Counted from the first letter of the stretch, positions 10,916-23,185 are shown. The stretch is DNA of 64,000 nt from Rugalucina vietnamica (GCA_964017185.1 OZ024871.1:27690488-27754487), one strand, 5' to 3'. A program made the numbers and translations. The notes: a model not told the origin generated them from the sequence alone.

Positions 10916-11267
10916 TAGAAAAGTCGAATTCAGTCAGCCTAGAGCGCTGTCACATATTTTACCGTTAAAGATCAGCTACCTATTTTGTCCAATCCAGTAA
11001 AATAGACAAACTCGGATTTTCATTCTAACGGACATCTGAGTTGAGTCTTTCAACTGTATACCTTAAGATTTTACCTAGGTCAAAAGTAGACCATACCCAA
11101 TAACGTATTCATAAGGTAACGCCCATACAGTGACCTATTTGCCGAGCTATACTACGAACGCTACAACTAATACGATGAATTATAATTCATCAATGAACTC
11201 TAGTGGTAACGGTACAAGACCACGTGACAATCAAACGCTTACAAACCTGTAGGACAATAGGGAGGGC

Positions 11268-14200
11268 ATGCATATACGCTTCAGTCTATTGAACGTGCAG
11301 GGTCTCGTGACAAAAACTACAAATAAACTTTTCTCTGATGAACTACGACTGATTTTCCGTCAAAGTGACTTTGTATTGCTGACCGAAACTTGGGCTAGTG
11401 AATTTACAGACTTATCAGTTGACGATTTTATTTTAATTCAATTAAACAGACTTGAGCAAAGACATAAAGCTAAACGCTGCTCAGGCGGCATTGCATTATA
11501 TATAAGACAATCGCTTTATCGGTATTGCACAGTATTAGCAAAAAATTCAGATGACATTGTGTGGATGAAAATACAGGGCAACTTATTTAATTTAAGCCAT
11601 GATTTATTCTTATGTTTATGCTACATAATCCCTGTCACTTCAAGTCGTGAAGGCCTAGTTGAGATGGATGTCCTTGATAGAATTTCGAATTATATACTTA
11701 AAATTTCAAATGATACTGATGGCTGTTACAATTTACTGGTATGTGGAGATTTTAACAGTAGGACAGGAAATGAAGGGGACTATGTATTTTTTGATAATGA
11801 TACTAATATTGATATACTTCCGCCAGATTACCAAATTGATGCTGCCATTACACGTTGCTCAGAAGATAAAAAAATAAACACAAATGGTCGTAAATTACTT
11901 GCATTTTGTAAAGAAAACAGTCTTCGAATAGCAAACGGCCGTATTGGGTCGGATAAAGGAATCGGAAAGTATACATTTGTTGGCAGTTCAGGTTCAAGTG
12001 TTATTGATTATGTACTAGTGAACCCATCATTATTACCCATAATAAGTACTTTTCACGTGAGTGAGCCGAATATTTTATCCGATCATTGTCTGATTGATTT
12101 TTCATTGAGATGTAATGTAAGAAACGAAACAGTTGATGCGAGACAAAATTTAACTTTTGAAAAGGTATCAAAGAAATATATTTGGAATGAATCGAAAAAC
12201 ATTGAATATTTTAGTAATTTAGAAAAAGAAGATAAAAGTTTTACAAATCTCAATGCACAATTGGCTCAAGCATTAAACATTGAGCAAATAGAAGAAAATT
12301 TAAACACTTTCACTTTATTAATGGAAAATGTTTGTGACCCATTATTTGCTAAAACTGTTCACTCGACATGTATGGATGACAACAGCAATTTCGATCAGAC
12401 ACCTAAACAACCCTGGTTTGATGAAGAATGTAGAAATTTTCGAAAGTCTTTTTATGAGTCATTGAACCACTATAGGGCCGAAAAATCTTCTGAAAATAAA
12501 AATAGGCTTGTGAATACTAGAAAACAGTATAAAACAATTTTACGCAATAAACGGTACACTTACACGAAAGAGAAAACTCAAAAATTATTAGTGTCAAAAT
12601 GCAAAAATGTGAAACAATACTGGAAATTATTGAAGCAATCGGCAAATTTAAATAAAAAATGTTCAATAGATGCCAAAAGATTCTCCGAATATTTTCAAGC
12701 AATAAGTGACCCAAACGATAGATTTTATCAAGCAGATGAGGACATTTTATATTTTAATGAAAGGTATATGCAAGGGGAACTTCAGGTTATGTTTGAAGAG
12801 CTGAATTTACTTATTTCAGTTGAAGAAATTATGAAGGGGGTCGGTCAGTTACGAAATGGTGCAAGTGCTGGGCCAGATCTTTTCTTAAATGAATTTTTGA
12901 AAAATGGTACTACTGGATTAATTACATATTTGCATAATTTATTTAATAAAGTTTTTGAAATGGGTTATTTTCCGGAACGATGGGCAGAAGGACATATTAT
13001 ACCCATATTTAAAAAGGGAGACAAGAATGAGGCTTCAAACTATCGAGGCATAACTTTATTAAGTACTATTGGCAAGTTATTTACGAGAATTTTAAATAAT
13101 AGATTAAACGACTGGTCAGAGGAATATAACATTTACGTTGAGGCTCAAGCAGGTTTTCGGAAAGGTATGGGGACGTCAGATAACATTTTTGTTTTAAATA
13201 ATTTAATAACACATTGTCTTAGTAACAACGACATGCTATATTGCGCGTTTATTGACTTTACAAAAGCGTTTGATTTTGTAGTGAGGGATGTATTGTGGTT
13301 TAAGCTGATCAGGCTTGGGGTGAGGGGAAGGATGTTAAATATCATTAAATCTATATATAGTTGCGTAAAACCAAGGGTAAAACATGATAACACACTTAGT
13401 GATCCATTTACATGTAATATAGGAGTAAGACAAGGCGAATGCCTCTCACCTTTCCTTTTTGCAATGTATGTCAACGATTTAGAAGCTGAATTAACAGTAA
13501 AAGGCGTAGCGGGTATTGATATTGGAACTATTAACTTAAACATATTGCTGTACGCGGATGACATAATACTTTTTGGCAAAAACCCTGATGACTTACAAAA
13601 TGCATTAAATGCTCTCGAAGATTATTGCAAAAAGTGGAAGCTTACAGTTAATACAAGTAAAACAAAAATAATGGTGTTTAGGAATGGGGGATGTCTACCA
13701 AACGACTTGAATTTTGTTTACAATAATATAAATATAGAAATAGTTAGCAAATTTTGTTATTTAGGTATAGTTTTTACACCGGGAGGCTCAAATTTCGAGG
13801 CACAGAAAACTCTTGCGGGACAAGCACATAAGGCCGTTTTTACATTAAATAAATATCTTTACAATTTCTCTGAATTAACACCATCACATAAGCTTGAACT
13901 ATTCGATAAACTTGTGTCACCTATTTTAAATTTTGGAAGCGAGGTATGGGGTTTTTATAAATCTTCGTCTATAGAAACTGTTCATTTACAATTTTGGAAA
14001 AGGATCATAGGGGTGAAACAGTCAACCCAAAATGACTTTATCTACGGAGATTTAGGAAGAACTGATTATCAGTCTCGGAGATACATAATTATTATTAAGT
14101 ATTGGCTAAAAATTATTAGTAGTGATGACAGAAAATATATAAAACAAGTATATAATACTATGTTAAACGATATAACATTGCAGCCATTAAAGCAAAATTG

Positions 14201-14753
14201 GGCTTCTTGCGTTAAAAACTTGCTAAGCAGACTCGGATTTTTACATGTTTGGGAATCACAAGGTGTGGGAAATGAGAATGCGTTTTTGAAAATTTTTAAA
14301 CAAAGAATTACAGATAATTTTACTCAAAATTGGCACTCAAGGCTAGGAAACTCAACTAGGGCTCGATCATATTTGACATTTGCCAATTTTCAATATCAAA
14401 AGTATTTAGATATTCTATCTATTGTTAAATACAGAAAAAGCTTAAGCCGATTAAGACTCTCTTCACATAGACTCGAGGTTGAAGTAGGGCGGTGGACATA
14501 GCCCAATAAAACCCCTTATGAACGTAGAAAATGCAAAAATTGTAATGTTCTAGAGGATGAATTCCACTTCTTGTTTGAATGCCCTTTGTATACAGATCTC
14601 CGAAAAATGTACATAAGTAGGTATTATTGGCGTCATCCAAATATGATAAAATTTATACAACTGTTAAATAGTAATCACACTAAAACTTTAAAGAATCTCA
14701 GTGTCTATATTTACAAGGCTTTTCAGGTTCATAAGGAAAATTTGTTTCAGTAA
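11268..14753 (+). pseudogene. LINE ORF2: APE endonuclease + reverse transcriptase, single nonsense codon
   Basis: The open frame runs 1077 residues to a TAG at 14499-14501, then continues in the same frame to 14753. The N-terminal APE-type endonuclease has Glu40 in LTETWA, GDFN at 160-163 and SDH at 271-273. The reverse transcriptase shows NYRGITLLS, AQAGFRKG, FIDFTKAFD, GVRQGECLSPFLF and the catalytic YADD at 762-765. The part after TAG encodes the usual C-terminal Cys-rich motif (CKNCNVLEDEFHFLFECPLY), so TAG falls just before a conserved domain and is most simply a recent nonsense mutation. The protein would nick target DNA and copy LINE RNA; the truncated form is probably impaired. Confidence 0.9.
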
Positions 14754-15088
14754 TATGCATTTTTAAATTCATGTATTTAATGTGATAGTATGTAAAAAGA
14801 TTTTTCATGATTCCGACTGGGTCATCGGATAGCCTCAAGAACTAAAAAAAAAAAAATATATATTATATGTTAAATTTCAAAACATTTAATCCAAGATTTT
14901 TTTGCACCTCTCCCGTTAAAAAACGGATATGCTGCAAAATAGTTATAGTATGTAAGTACTATTTACATGTGTCATATGTATTGTTTACATTATTTGTATT
15001 GTTATGCATGCGACTTGCTATCCTGTATGATTGTTGTTGTATGTGTTTATATGCTCATGGGCCGTGATGGCTTTTTGCATTAATAAAC

Positions 15089-15114
15089 TATTCTATTCTA
15101 TTCAATTCTATTCT
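15089..15114 (+). repeat. LINE 3' tail (ATTCT-type microsatellite)
   Basis: Short repeats of TATTC/ATTCTA directly follow an AATAAAC-like end and abut the AATCA target-site duplication. Such short tandem tails mark the 3' ends of several LINE clades. Confidence 0.75.
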
Positions 15115-15240
15115 AATCAAAAATGAGGACTCACCGATACAATAAGCTGCCTCCTGGGCGTCAAAGGACATCACACAATATCTGGAGCAAAAGAAATAAA
15201 CACCAGTAATGTGAAAGAGACGTCAAGCTTACCTAGGCTG
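15115..15240 (-). repeat. Dispersed repeat R2, right part after LINE insertion
   Basis: ATCAAAAATGAGGACTCAC and the following ~90 bases match 39616-39720 and, inverted, 19330-19395. Together with 8945-9392 they reconstitute one repeat copy split by the LINE. Confidence 0.65.
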
Positions 15241-15736
15241 ATTATCCAAACGCCAATCAAGTATAAATTCTTCTTTCCAGCAATGAAACGCTTTGCCAAA
15301 CGTGTAATATCCGACAACTAGATATACACGAATGTGTGTAATCATTGTTTACTCACGATCCACATCCGATCGAAGGACAGTGATTACGTAATAAGTTAAC
15401 ATACTGTGTTCTTTAGTAGGGTACGGCTGAGTGATATATATATCAAACTGAGGCAGAAGACTGGCTCCCGTCATATGTCTTTATGTTTTATAACTTCATG
15501 TTTAATAAGTTCTGGATTTTTGTACATGATTAGTTACCTTGCTAGGATCAGAACGGTTCCAAAATGTTTCGAGCAATATAAAATGTACATGATGATTTTA
15601 CTGATTAAAACAGTATGCCTGTTTCCTGGTCTAGTACGGCAGAGAAAACATACATTTAGTCTACTGCGCAATCTCCCTCTTCTTTGTCAATGGCAGAGAC
15701 CCCTGTTGTGAAAGAAAAAAAAAACGCATCGGCACT
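15241..15736. other. Unassigned sequence
   Basis: No gene was recognised. A 101-codon frame at 15406-15711 has no recognised domain and was not called. Confidence 0.4.
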
Positions 15737-15893
15737 ACAGGTTGGCACAAACCGGCTTGTACAGTCATAGAAGAAGGCCACACACTATTCATTTCGGATG
15801 TTAGAAGTAGGTGCATTGTACTATCAAGTTAGCAAAAACAAAGATGCTCATCAGCTATGCAGTTATTGCACAACTTTGCCTTCGTTTTAGCAT
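15737..15893. mobile_element. MITE-A partial, degraded copy
   Basis: GGCACAAACCGGCTTGTACAG and a diverged hairpin (AAAACAAAGATGCTCATCAGC) match the MITE-A interior. The left terminus is missing and it abuts the next copy. Confidence 0.65.
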
Positions 15894-16131
15894 ATGAGCC
15901 GCCTCATGGGAAAACCAACAATCTGCATAGGCGAAAACAAAGACGCAGATCAGCTTCGCGGTAACCGCGAAGCTGATCAGCGCCTTTGTTTTCGCTACTC
16001 GGATAGTACAGTTCCTCTTCTTCTTAAAACCGAAATTTCAAGCATCTAGCCTGCTTCTGTGACTGTACAGCTTGATTTGTGTCAGACCTGTTCGGAAACC
16101 ACATTGTTGGTTTTCCCACGAGGCGGCTCAA
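15894..16131. mobile_element. MITE-A copy, inverted orientation
   Basis: Termini TGAGCCGCCTCATGGGAAAA and complement are both present. The internal palindrome GCTTCGCGGTAACCGCGAAGC is perfect. Orientation is opposite to the 2828 and 16241 copies. Confidence 0.88.
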
Positions 16132-16240
16132 TTATGTGACTTGATTCATGCTACCAGCTCATGACAGACAACACGAACAACACATAATAAGCACAAATGA
16201 GCAGTGCACCAGCTATGATAGCGAGTCTTATTAAATAATT

Positions 16241-16473
16241 GAGCCACCTTGTGGGAAAAACCAACAATGCGGTTTCCGAATAGGCCTGACACAAACCGAC
16301 CTGTACAAGCACAGAAAAGAGCTAGAAGCTTGAAATTTTGAAGTTAAGTAGAGGAGGAATTGTACAATCCGAGTAGCGAAAACAAAGGCGCTGATCAGCT
16401 TCGCGGTTACTGCGAAACTGATCTGCGTCTTTGTTTTCGCCTATGCAGATTGTTGGTTTTCCCATGAGGCGGC
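16241..16473. mobile_element. MITE-A copy
   Basis: Left terminus TGAGCCACCTTGTGGGAAAA and right terminus CCCATGAGGCGGCACA enclose the usual palindrome with one mismatch (GGTTACTGCGAAAC). Confidence 0.85.
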
Positions 16474-17136
16474 ACAAATGTTAGTTTATAAATTGCAATT
16501 ACAAGAAGTAACATTCAATTACATTTTACAACGTGAGCTCAAATGATTGAAAAGTAATAGTGCTATAAGTAGATTAGCAAGAATCATGGTTTTATCATGG
16601 TTGTTAAATGTAAAACAAAGAAACATAACTGAGGGACACGTCCATGTGTATACAATGCTGCATTGCATGTTGAAAGAATATCCGTTTGGAGTAATGAACG
16701 TTTCCATGTTCACATGAAAGAAAAGAAGGGCCTGTCTTACAGCCCTGTCACACATCAGTGTATGAGTGCCGAGCGTCTTGAAAAATTGCATTGAAACAGA
16801 GAATGAAATTGCCTTTGGAACGTTCAATGAGTCAAATAAATTAATTGTAAGGTGGCTAGTGTGTAAGATAGATTTGATGTCGAAGTAGAAAACGACAGCA
16901 TGTACTGCGCAGTACTGATAAATCTTTGCAGCCCCTTATCACGATAAACAGGCAAGCACTGCTGTTAAGATATCATCTGTCTCATTTATACTTTGATATT
17001 ATCTGCGATTTAAACAATACATTATCTGAAGTAACGAACTTTCATGCGTAAATTCATGCGTATTTTCCAGATGACTAAAGTAAGAGTGTATTCACACGAA
17101 GACATACATATCTTAGACCTTAAAGTACCATCAGTT
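16474..17136. other. Unassigned sequence
   Basis: AT-rich. The minus-strand frame at 16519-16827 (102 codons) has no recognisable domain. Confidence 0.4.
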
Positions 17137-17290
17137 TTTCTTGTTTGCATGGTATGCTTTTTGTCATATATGTCTCTATTTCCCCGTCAAGTGTTCAGAA
17201 TGAAGTCTGAGACCCATGAGTTTTTTTTTGTTTACATGGTATGCTTTTTGTCATATATGTCTCTTTTTCCTCGTCAAGTGTTCAGAATGA
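17137..17290. repeat. Two-copy ~84 bp direct repeat
   Basis: ATGGTATGCTTTTTGTCATA, then CGTCAAGTGTTCAGAATGA, occurs twice (about 17149-17203 and 17235-17290) with few differences. This is a recent local duplication. Confidence 0.8.
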
Positions 17291-17448
17291 TATTGTGAAG
17301 CAACTATGGGAGACGAAAATTGTTGCAATTTTATTGTGTTTGATGATAATTGCAAGCACGTTTCTTAGTTTCGTGTGTGACAGACGGCGTCCGCGACAGT
17401 TGATCCATGTATGCGTATATATAGGAGACAGCTTGGGCATACAACATC

Positions 17449-17955
17449 GGTGGTAAACATGGGGAATAGCTAAAAAAAAGAGTCAGTGAAAATTTGTTCC
17501 AATAGCAATTTCAAGATCGCTCAAAAGTTTGGAATAAAGTAGACAGTTGTTTTATGAAGATTTCGGAAGTATAAGTAAAAACAGGGACAATAACGCAATG
17601 TTGTTCCATGTAAAGATAATCTCTTGGTACATACGGCGCAAAGATTGGTTGAAACCGAATTAATTTGCGCTATATTCACTTTATGAAAGAACCAAATAAT
17701 GTTAGAATCGGTAGTAAAAACTTAGTGGAAATCCTTTCGGTTTCAACCGTCATTTTGGGTCTTGATCACAGAAAATTATCTTTAAATGGAACAGCATTGC
17801 GATAATCATCATTCTTTCATAAAATACGTCGAATGTATTCACAAAGCCACTGAGACCTATTTCTGGTTACCTTTGGAACAATCTCAAAATCGCCATTGGA
17901 ACAAATTTCCACTTCCTCTTTTATAGCTCGTTCCCATGTTTACCATCCGCGTACC
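17449..17955. mobile_element. ~500 bp TIR element
   Basis: Inverted ends TGGTAAACATGGG (17449) and CCCATGTTTACCA (about 17935-17947) continue inward through AAATTTGTTCCAATRGC for ~80 bp per arm. A second inverted pair (GCAATGTTGTTCCAT near 17597, ATGGAACAGCATTGC near 17788) lies inside. Non-autonomous. Confidence 0.75.
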
Positions 17956-18059
17956 TGTTCGATAAGATATTATTCACCCTTTGGTCAAATTAATGGATTT
18001 TTGGTATTTTTTTTATTATTTCCTGTGTCATTTCGTACAATCAACAAATTTTTGGAATC

Positions 18060-18290
18060 AGGCGCCCTTGCTTGAACCATTAACCTGATATGAACCTAAA
18101 GGAACTGTTTCTGATTGGCTGATTTTGACAGGAACCATACGTCTAAGACCTATAGAATAGAACTTGGGATGCTTTATCCCAGTGGTCTAAGGTGTATGAA
18201 CCATTAATCTAAGAAATAGCTGTATTTACACGCATGGTTTTCCTCATATGCTTAAAGCCTGTATGGTAAACTTGACAGCTCGTCTAAACA
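18060..18290. repeat. Dispersed direct repeat, copy 1
   Basis: Shares GGAACCATACGTCTAARACC, AATCTAAGAAATAGC and adjacent text with 20700-20930. The element type is unknown. Confidence 0.6.
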
Positions 18291-18439
18291 CCACTTAGGA
18301 CCTACAGGATAGAACACGCTCTATTCCAGAGGCATAAAAAGCTTATAATCTATAAAATAACTGTGGTTACATACGTGGTTGTACTTACAGGTCTAAAACG
18401 TATATGGAAAGACGGTTCGTCTCGTTAAGGAATGTTAAA

Positions 18440-18690
18440 AAGGTAAAATAGGCAAAGACCAGGAAAAGGCTCAGTCCCAATCCAATTACCGAGGTGGGAA
18501 AAGACAATCAGGTACTGATACCATGAAAACATATCGTAAGCCGAATGAGCATCTATTTTCCCAATAGGTGGCCACTCATTTACCTAAACTTAACTAAAAA
18601 ATTGAAAACATACAAAAGGCGCCAACAGCACAAAATATTTAAACACCAAGACATAAAACAAAAAGAACCACCACAGAAGTATCGCCTTGG
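18440..18690 (-). repeat. Dispersed repeat R2, partial
   Basis: AAAACATATCGTAAGCCGAA and AGAAGTATCGCCTTGGAA match the family. The family's constant 3' end lies at ~18440 on the minus strand. Confidence 0.65.
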
Positions 18691-19329
18691 AATACCTTAT
18701 GTATTTACTCACAAATGCATGTAATATTACCTTAATTTTTGTTGAATATAAAACTTTCATATTTGTTGTGCATACACATACACAAACAATAAGCTTTCGA
18801 GTAAGCTTCATGTTGTTTAATGCGTGCTTTAGGGTCACTGCTTAGATGATAATGCACGGCCCAGGTTCGATGCTCCATATACGTTTTAGACCTACAAGAT
18901 TCTTTTTACACGAACGGTCTTGGCATACATGTCATATAAATACATGTCTTATGAGGTGTACACTTACAGACTTCCAAATGAGGTTAATATTAGGTTAAAG
19001 ACACTTTTAAGCGATGGCCTTTTATGGTGACTTGGTTACTTATAGAAAGGAATGATTTTTCTTTTCAGTTTATATTAGAAAAATCATTTTACGTTGCAAA
19101 TGTATAGGATATAACTTAAATGTGATGCTACAGTCTGCATGCTCAGTTTTTAACCCAATCATGGTTGATAATTATGCTGCTTTCTTTAATTGCACGCCGG
19201 TGGGCCGGGCGTCAGACTATATGATGGCCCCGACTTAAAGCTATTCATTTTAGTTGGTTGGGGCCAAAGCTTCTTGTCTGTGTGGTTCAACTGGTGTTTT
19301 TCTTTTGCTTCAGGCTTTCAGTGATGTTG

Positions 19330-19560
19330 TTTGGCGCCCAGGGCTCTCAATCACCAAGCAGCTTATTGTATCTATGAGTCCTCGTTTTTGATTCATCATG
19401 GTGGTTATCATTTATTTGTTTGTCCTTGATGATTCATTGACTAGTTAGAGATACACCACGAGGACCGAACAACTAACTAAATGTTGTTAACCTCTGTAGA
19501 AGCTGAGGATGAGATTAGGATCCTGTAAAAAGGTACTACTCGTAGTAGGTAATGACCAGG
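19330..19560 (+). repeat. Dispersed repeat R2-related segment
   Basis: TGATTCATTGACTAGTTAGAG, CGAACAACTAACTAAATG and AGTCCTCGTTTTTGATTCATC are the complement of 39485-39640. Degraded. Confidence 0.6.
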
Positions 19561-19584
19561 TTAAGGCGCAATCATGAAGTATAT

Positions 19585-20665
19585 AAATGTGTATATAAAT
19601 CATGACCCAGTGATGACATTGACCTATTTTTCAGCAAGGTAAAGATAGGTCGCCTATGCATTTGAATGGAAAAACTGTCATTCAAGGGGAAAATCTTGCA
19701 GGAAATGTGCAGAATGACTGAATGCCAATGATTCTGAAAAGAAATGGACACTAGGGGCTCATCTGCCCCCATCTCGGGGCAACATACAGTCATGTACATT
19801 ACCATAATATTCAAACATCTTCTTCTCTGAAACCGCAGCAAAATTTTGTACGAAGCATCTATAGGAAGGGGGAATCAATGTATATATAAATAATCCATGT
19901 CACTTGACTGACCAAGATGGCCGCCATGCCCATATATGATAAAAAAAAAAAAACCCTTCAGAAATGTTCTCCGGAACTGGTTGACCGATTTCAACGAAAC
20001 TGATGACTCAAGTACTACAATGTGTATATAAATCATGACCAAGTGATGACCTTGAGCTATTTTTCAGCAAGGTCAACATAGGTCGCCTATGCATTTGAAT
20101 GGATAAAACTGTTAAAATGTCATTTAAAGGGGACATCTTGCAGGAAATGGGCATTAGGGCTGAATATCAATGATTCTGACAAGAAATGGACACCAGAGGC
20201 TCATCTGCCCCCACCCCGGGACAACAAACATGTATATTACCATAATATTCAAACATTCCCTGAAACCGCTTGGCCAGTCAAAGCCAAATTTTATATGAAG
20301 CATCTATAGGAAGAGGGAATCAGTGTGTATATTAATAATTAAGGTCACATGACCAAGATGGCCGCCATGCCCATATATGGTAAAAAAAAACTTCAAACAT
20401 GTTCTTCTCCGGAACTGGTTGACCGATTTCAACGAAATTTGGCATGAAGCATCGATGACTCAAGTACTACATATGTATAAATCATGACCCTGTAGGACCT
20501 TGAGCTATTTTAGGGCAAGGTCAACATGGGTCGCCTATGTATTTAAATGGGTAAAACTGTTAAAATGTCATTTGAAGGGAAAACCTTGCAGGAAGTTGGC
20601 AAATGGACAGGATATTGATTATTCTGGGAAGAAAATGACCCCATTGGTCCTCTGGTCTTATTTCT
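19585..20665. repeat. ~440 bp tandem repeat, about 2.4 units
   Basis: Units begin near TATAAATCATGACC at about 19590, 20025 and 20470. Each carries GGTCGCCTATGCATTTGAATG, an AAGATGGCCGCCATGCCCATA segment and TTCTCCGGAACTGGTTGACC. The same family, with more decay, occurs at 30245-30835 and 31600-31920. No protein is encoded. Confidence 0.8.
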
Positions 20666-20689
20666 TCTTGTGACATTTCCTATTTGGTA

Positions 20690-20940
20690 CCAGGTAACCA
20701 TGCTTGAACTCATTAAACCCATTACTTGAATCTGATAAGAACCTCAAGATAACTGTTTCCGATCGGCTGATCTCGACAGGAACCATACGTCTAAAACCTA
20801 CAGATTGGAACATGTTCTATTCCAGTATTTTAAGATGTATGGGTCAATAATCTAAGAAATAGCAGTGTTAACACACGTTTTCCTCGCAGGTCCAAACCTA
20901 TATACTATATGGAAAGACGGATCGTGTAAACACACCTTAA
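20690..20940. repeat. Dispersed direct repeat, copy 2
   Basis: Homologous to 18060-18290 in the same orientation, diverged. Confidence 0.6.
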
Positions 20941-21189
20941 GTCTTAGACCCATAAGTATATCTTGTTTGAAAACCAGAGACCAATGGGTCCTTAAACGCT
21001 CTCCTAGCACATAAGCATGTGGTTTTTAAACATGGTACGAGTGAAAGGATGGACAAGTCATCAGTACATGATGATTTTCTAGGTAAAGGCCATCCAAATG
21101 CAATTGGTTGTGTAATCTTTATAGAACAACCCTGTAGAGTCCGGAATCTCATATCTGCTACACGGTTATCTTGTGGTGCCCATTTAAAT

Positions 21190-21191
<2 letters not shown>

Positions 21192-21223
<32 letters not shown>

Positions 21224-21242
21224 GTCTCTCTCTCTCTCCCTC

Positions 21243-21273
<31 letters not shown>
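21192..21273. repeat. Compound microsatellite (ATC)n-(TC)n-(GT)n
   Basis: About ten ATC units, then CT-rich, then a GT run. Confidence 0.95.
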
Positions 21274-21299
21274 TTCTAATCCTAATACATCAGCGACCA

Positions 21300-21480
21300 C
21301 GTCCGACACGAATCGACCGGTGCAGTCACAGAAGATCGCTAGACGCTTTGTACTTCTGATTTAGATAGAATATGCATTTTACTGTCAATGAAGTGAAAGC
21401 AAATGCGTTGTGTATAGCTGATCTGCACCTTTGCTTTAGCATATGCAAAATACCGGTTTTCTCATGATGTGGCGCTCTGT
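21300..21480. mobile_element. MITE-A, highly degraded copy
   Basis: CCGACACGAATCGACCGGTGC, CAGAAGATCGCTAGA and a GCATATGCAAAATACCGGTTTTC end echo MITE-A, but the palindrome is lost. Confidence 0.5.
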
Positions 21481-21552
21481 AGCTGATCGGCAATCATGCA
21501 ACTAGTTTGTCTCGGAGATCGGTTTTCTCAAGGCGAAGCTCCTTTATAACAA

Positions 21553-22957
21553 TAATGATTTCTCAGTCTGCACACCCTCGTTATGTAATAATTGGATTGA
21601 AGCAAAAGGCAACTTAAGGTATTGTCAAGCTGTTGTTTATATGATATAGATTTAATAATACTAGCTTTCTCTGTTCAAATCTTTTACTCTAACATGTATA
21701 ATCCAATTGGGGTAACCTTGATTAGTATATTTTCATTTTATTATATAGTTTCCAGAATTTTGAAAGTCAAAAAGGTTGATTGAAGTGTGTCATTTATATT
21801 ATTCATAATTATTATATAATTAAGGAGTTATGAGCACATTATTGAAACTTCCAGATGAAACTAAAATGACTCCATTATTCTCACCATTTTAGAAATAAAT
21901 TACATTTGTCTGATGTTCGTGGAGCTATGAACCATATCGGGTTGAACCGCGACCCCGAAGGGGTTCATGTAAGCTTTGCTAGCGACCCACTGTGATTCAT
22001 AGCTCCATGAACATCAGAAAAATCCATTGCTTATATTTACATTCCTTTCTCTCTGTCGCTTGTTGAAAAATTATCAAGGCGATCACATTTACAAACAAAT
22101 AGAGAATTTACACACAGTGTGTTTTGAAACAGCGGACCGGCATCGATGACGTCATAAGCTTTACAACGTCCAATCACATTGGTGAGAGCCATGTTTTTAT
22201 GACGTCAAATCATGTGACGTCGCGTGACACGCTGTTGTTCATGGACTTATGAATCACATTTCGGTTTTAGAGGTTCATTAAGACTTTGCAACAGAAATGC
22301 AAATATACATAAATACTGTATTTAGTATATGTATAAAACTTTCTAGAGAATTCTGGGAAGGGTCAATGCTATGTGTCTGGTATTTTTTAGACTTGCAATA
22401 TTGGCCATTTTTCTATACAGAACAAACATTCTTGTTCTGTACTATTCTAGTAACAGTTTATTATATAATCTTACTAGAAGCTAGGAGATTTTTCATTAGA
22501 TCTACAAATACAGGTCTGAATTCAGATTGAGGCATTCAGTCAGAAATCAGTTCATGTTTATATTTTTGCTTGTTTCACCAGCCTTGAATACTGTATTAGA
22601 ATGAATTATTGTGGAAAAATAAACTATTGCATTCTTAAATATTTTGCCCATACGGACTTGAAATCTGGAAACTGGATACAGGATGTTAGTGAATTAAAAT
22701 TCTGAGGAGCAAGGATTGAATTGACTTTTGTTTAGTAAGTTATTAATTTATTTATATACTTATTTATTTATTAAGTTAGTAAATTGCATTGCTTTAATTT
22801 GCTCGTTTATTTAATAAATAGTTAAGTTTTAAATATTCTTGGTTGTTCTTCGCTGAACCTATTTTTAAGGATAATTGAACCATTAGATCATTTGGGTTTC
22901 GTTTTCTATCTGTTTAGTCTGTCTAGTTACGCATGCTCGTAACAAATCAAAATTTCT
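21553..22957 (+). repeat. Duplicated unit, block C (unit 2)
   Basis: TTATGTAATAATTGGATTGAA and CTTAAGGTATTGTCAA match 49690-49740. AAGTTAGTAAATTGCATTGC and TTAAATATTCTTGGTTGTTC match 48497-48575. Homology to the 48.4-48.7 kb block stops at a TTTCTTA at 22957 and resumes at 26883, so sequence between is inserted. A hairpin element lies inside at 21909-22310. Confidence 0.7.
21909..22310. mobile_element. Hairpin-plus-tail element (family HP), copy in block C
   Basis: A palindrome with arms TCTGATGTTCRTGGAGCTATGA and loop-proximal GACCCCGAAGGGGTTC is followed by a tail bounded by ATATTTACATT and AAATGCAAATAT. The tail carries CRE-like TGACGTCA sites and ends in an imperfect extra arm copy (GTTCATGGACTTATGAATC). 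Other elements built the same way lie at 46146 and 47288. Confidence 0.65.
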
Positions 22958-22967
22958 TAAACGGAGT

Positions 22968-23185
22968 GGCTATTACCAGTTAACTGGTAACAGCGATTTT
23001 ACGTTAAAATGGCTGCTGCCAGTTGACTGGCAATAGCGATTTTACGTTAAATTGGCTGCTGCCAGTTGACTGGTAATAGCGATTTTACGTTAAATTATCT
23101 GCTGTCAGTTGACTGTCACCAGCCATTTTTACGATAAATCGCTGCTGCCAGTCAATTGGCCATTATAGCAATTTCAACATAAAAT
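22968..23185. repeat. 43 bp tandem repeat, about five units
   Basis: Units start at 22968, 23011, 23054, 23097 and 23140. The consensus begins GGCTGCTGCCAGTTGACTGG and ends CGATTTTACGTTAAAT. Each unit carries a dyad around CCAGTTRACTGG, perfect in unit 1. Units 4 and 5 are more diverged. Satellite-like array inside the inserted segment. Confidence 0.88.

Larger units (their letters stand above)
9393..15114 (+). mobile_element. Full-length two-ORF non-LTR retrotransposon (LINE)
   Basis: A 5.7 kb element with a short 5' leader, ORF1 (9470-10915), a 352-base inter-ORF spacer, ORF2 with endonuclease and reverse transcriptase (11268-14753), a 3' UTR and an ATTCT-type tail (15089-15114). The direct repeat AATCA lies at 9388-9392 and 15115-15119, and a dispersed repeat is interrupted exactly at these points, so both ends are supported. 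Almost intact ORFs indicate recent insertion. The clade is uncertain: APE-type endonuclease and an L1-like ORF1p RRM are visible, but assignment needs a phylogeny. Confidence 0.9.

Noticed and set aside
13145-13579. 144-codon minus-strand frame
   Set aside because: Antisense shadow of the LINE reverse transcriptase.
16519-16827. 102-codon minus-strand frame
   Set aside because: No domain, no paralogue in the window, composition like the surrounding AT-rich DNA.
22968-23185. Regular repeats considered as a CRISPR array
   Set aside because: Units are contiguous 43-mers with no unique spacers, in clearly eukaryotic DNA.
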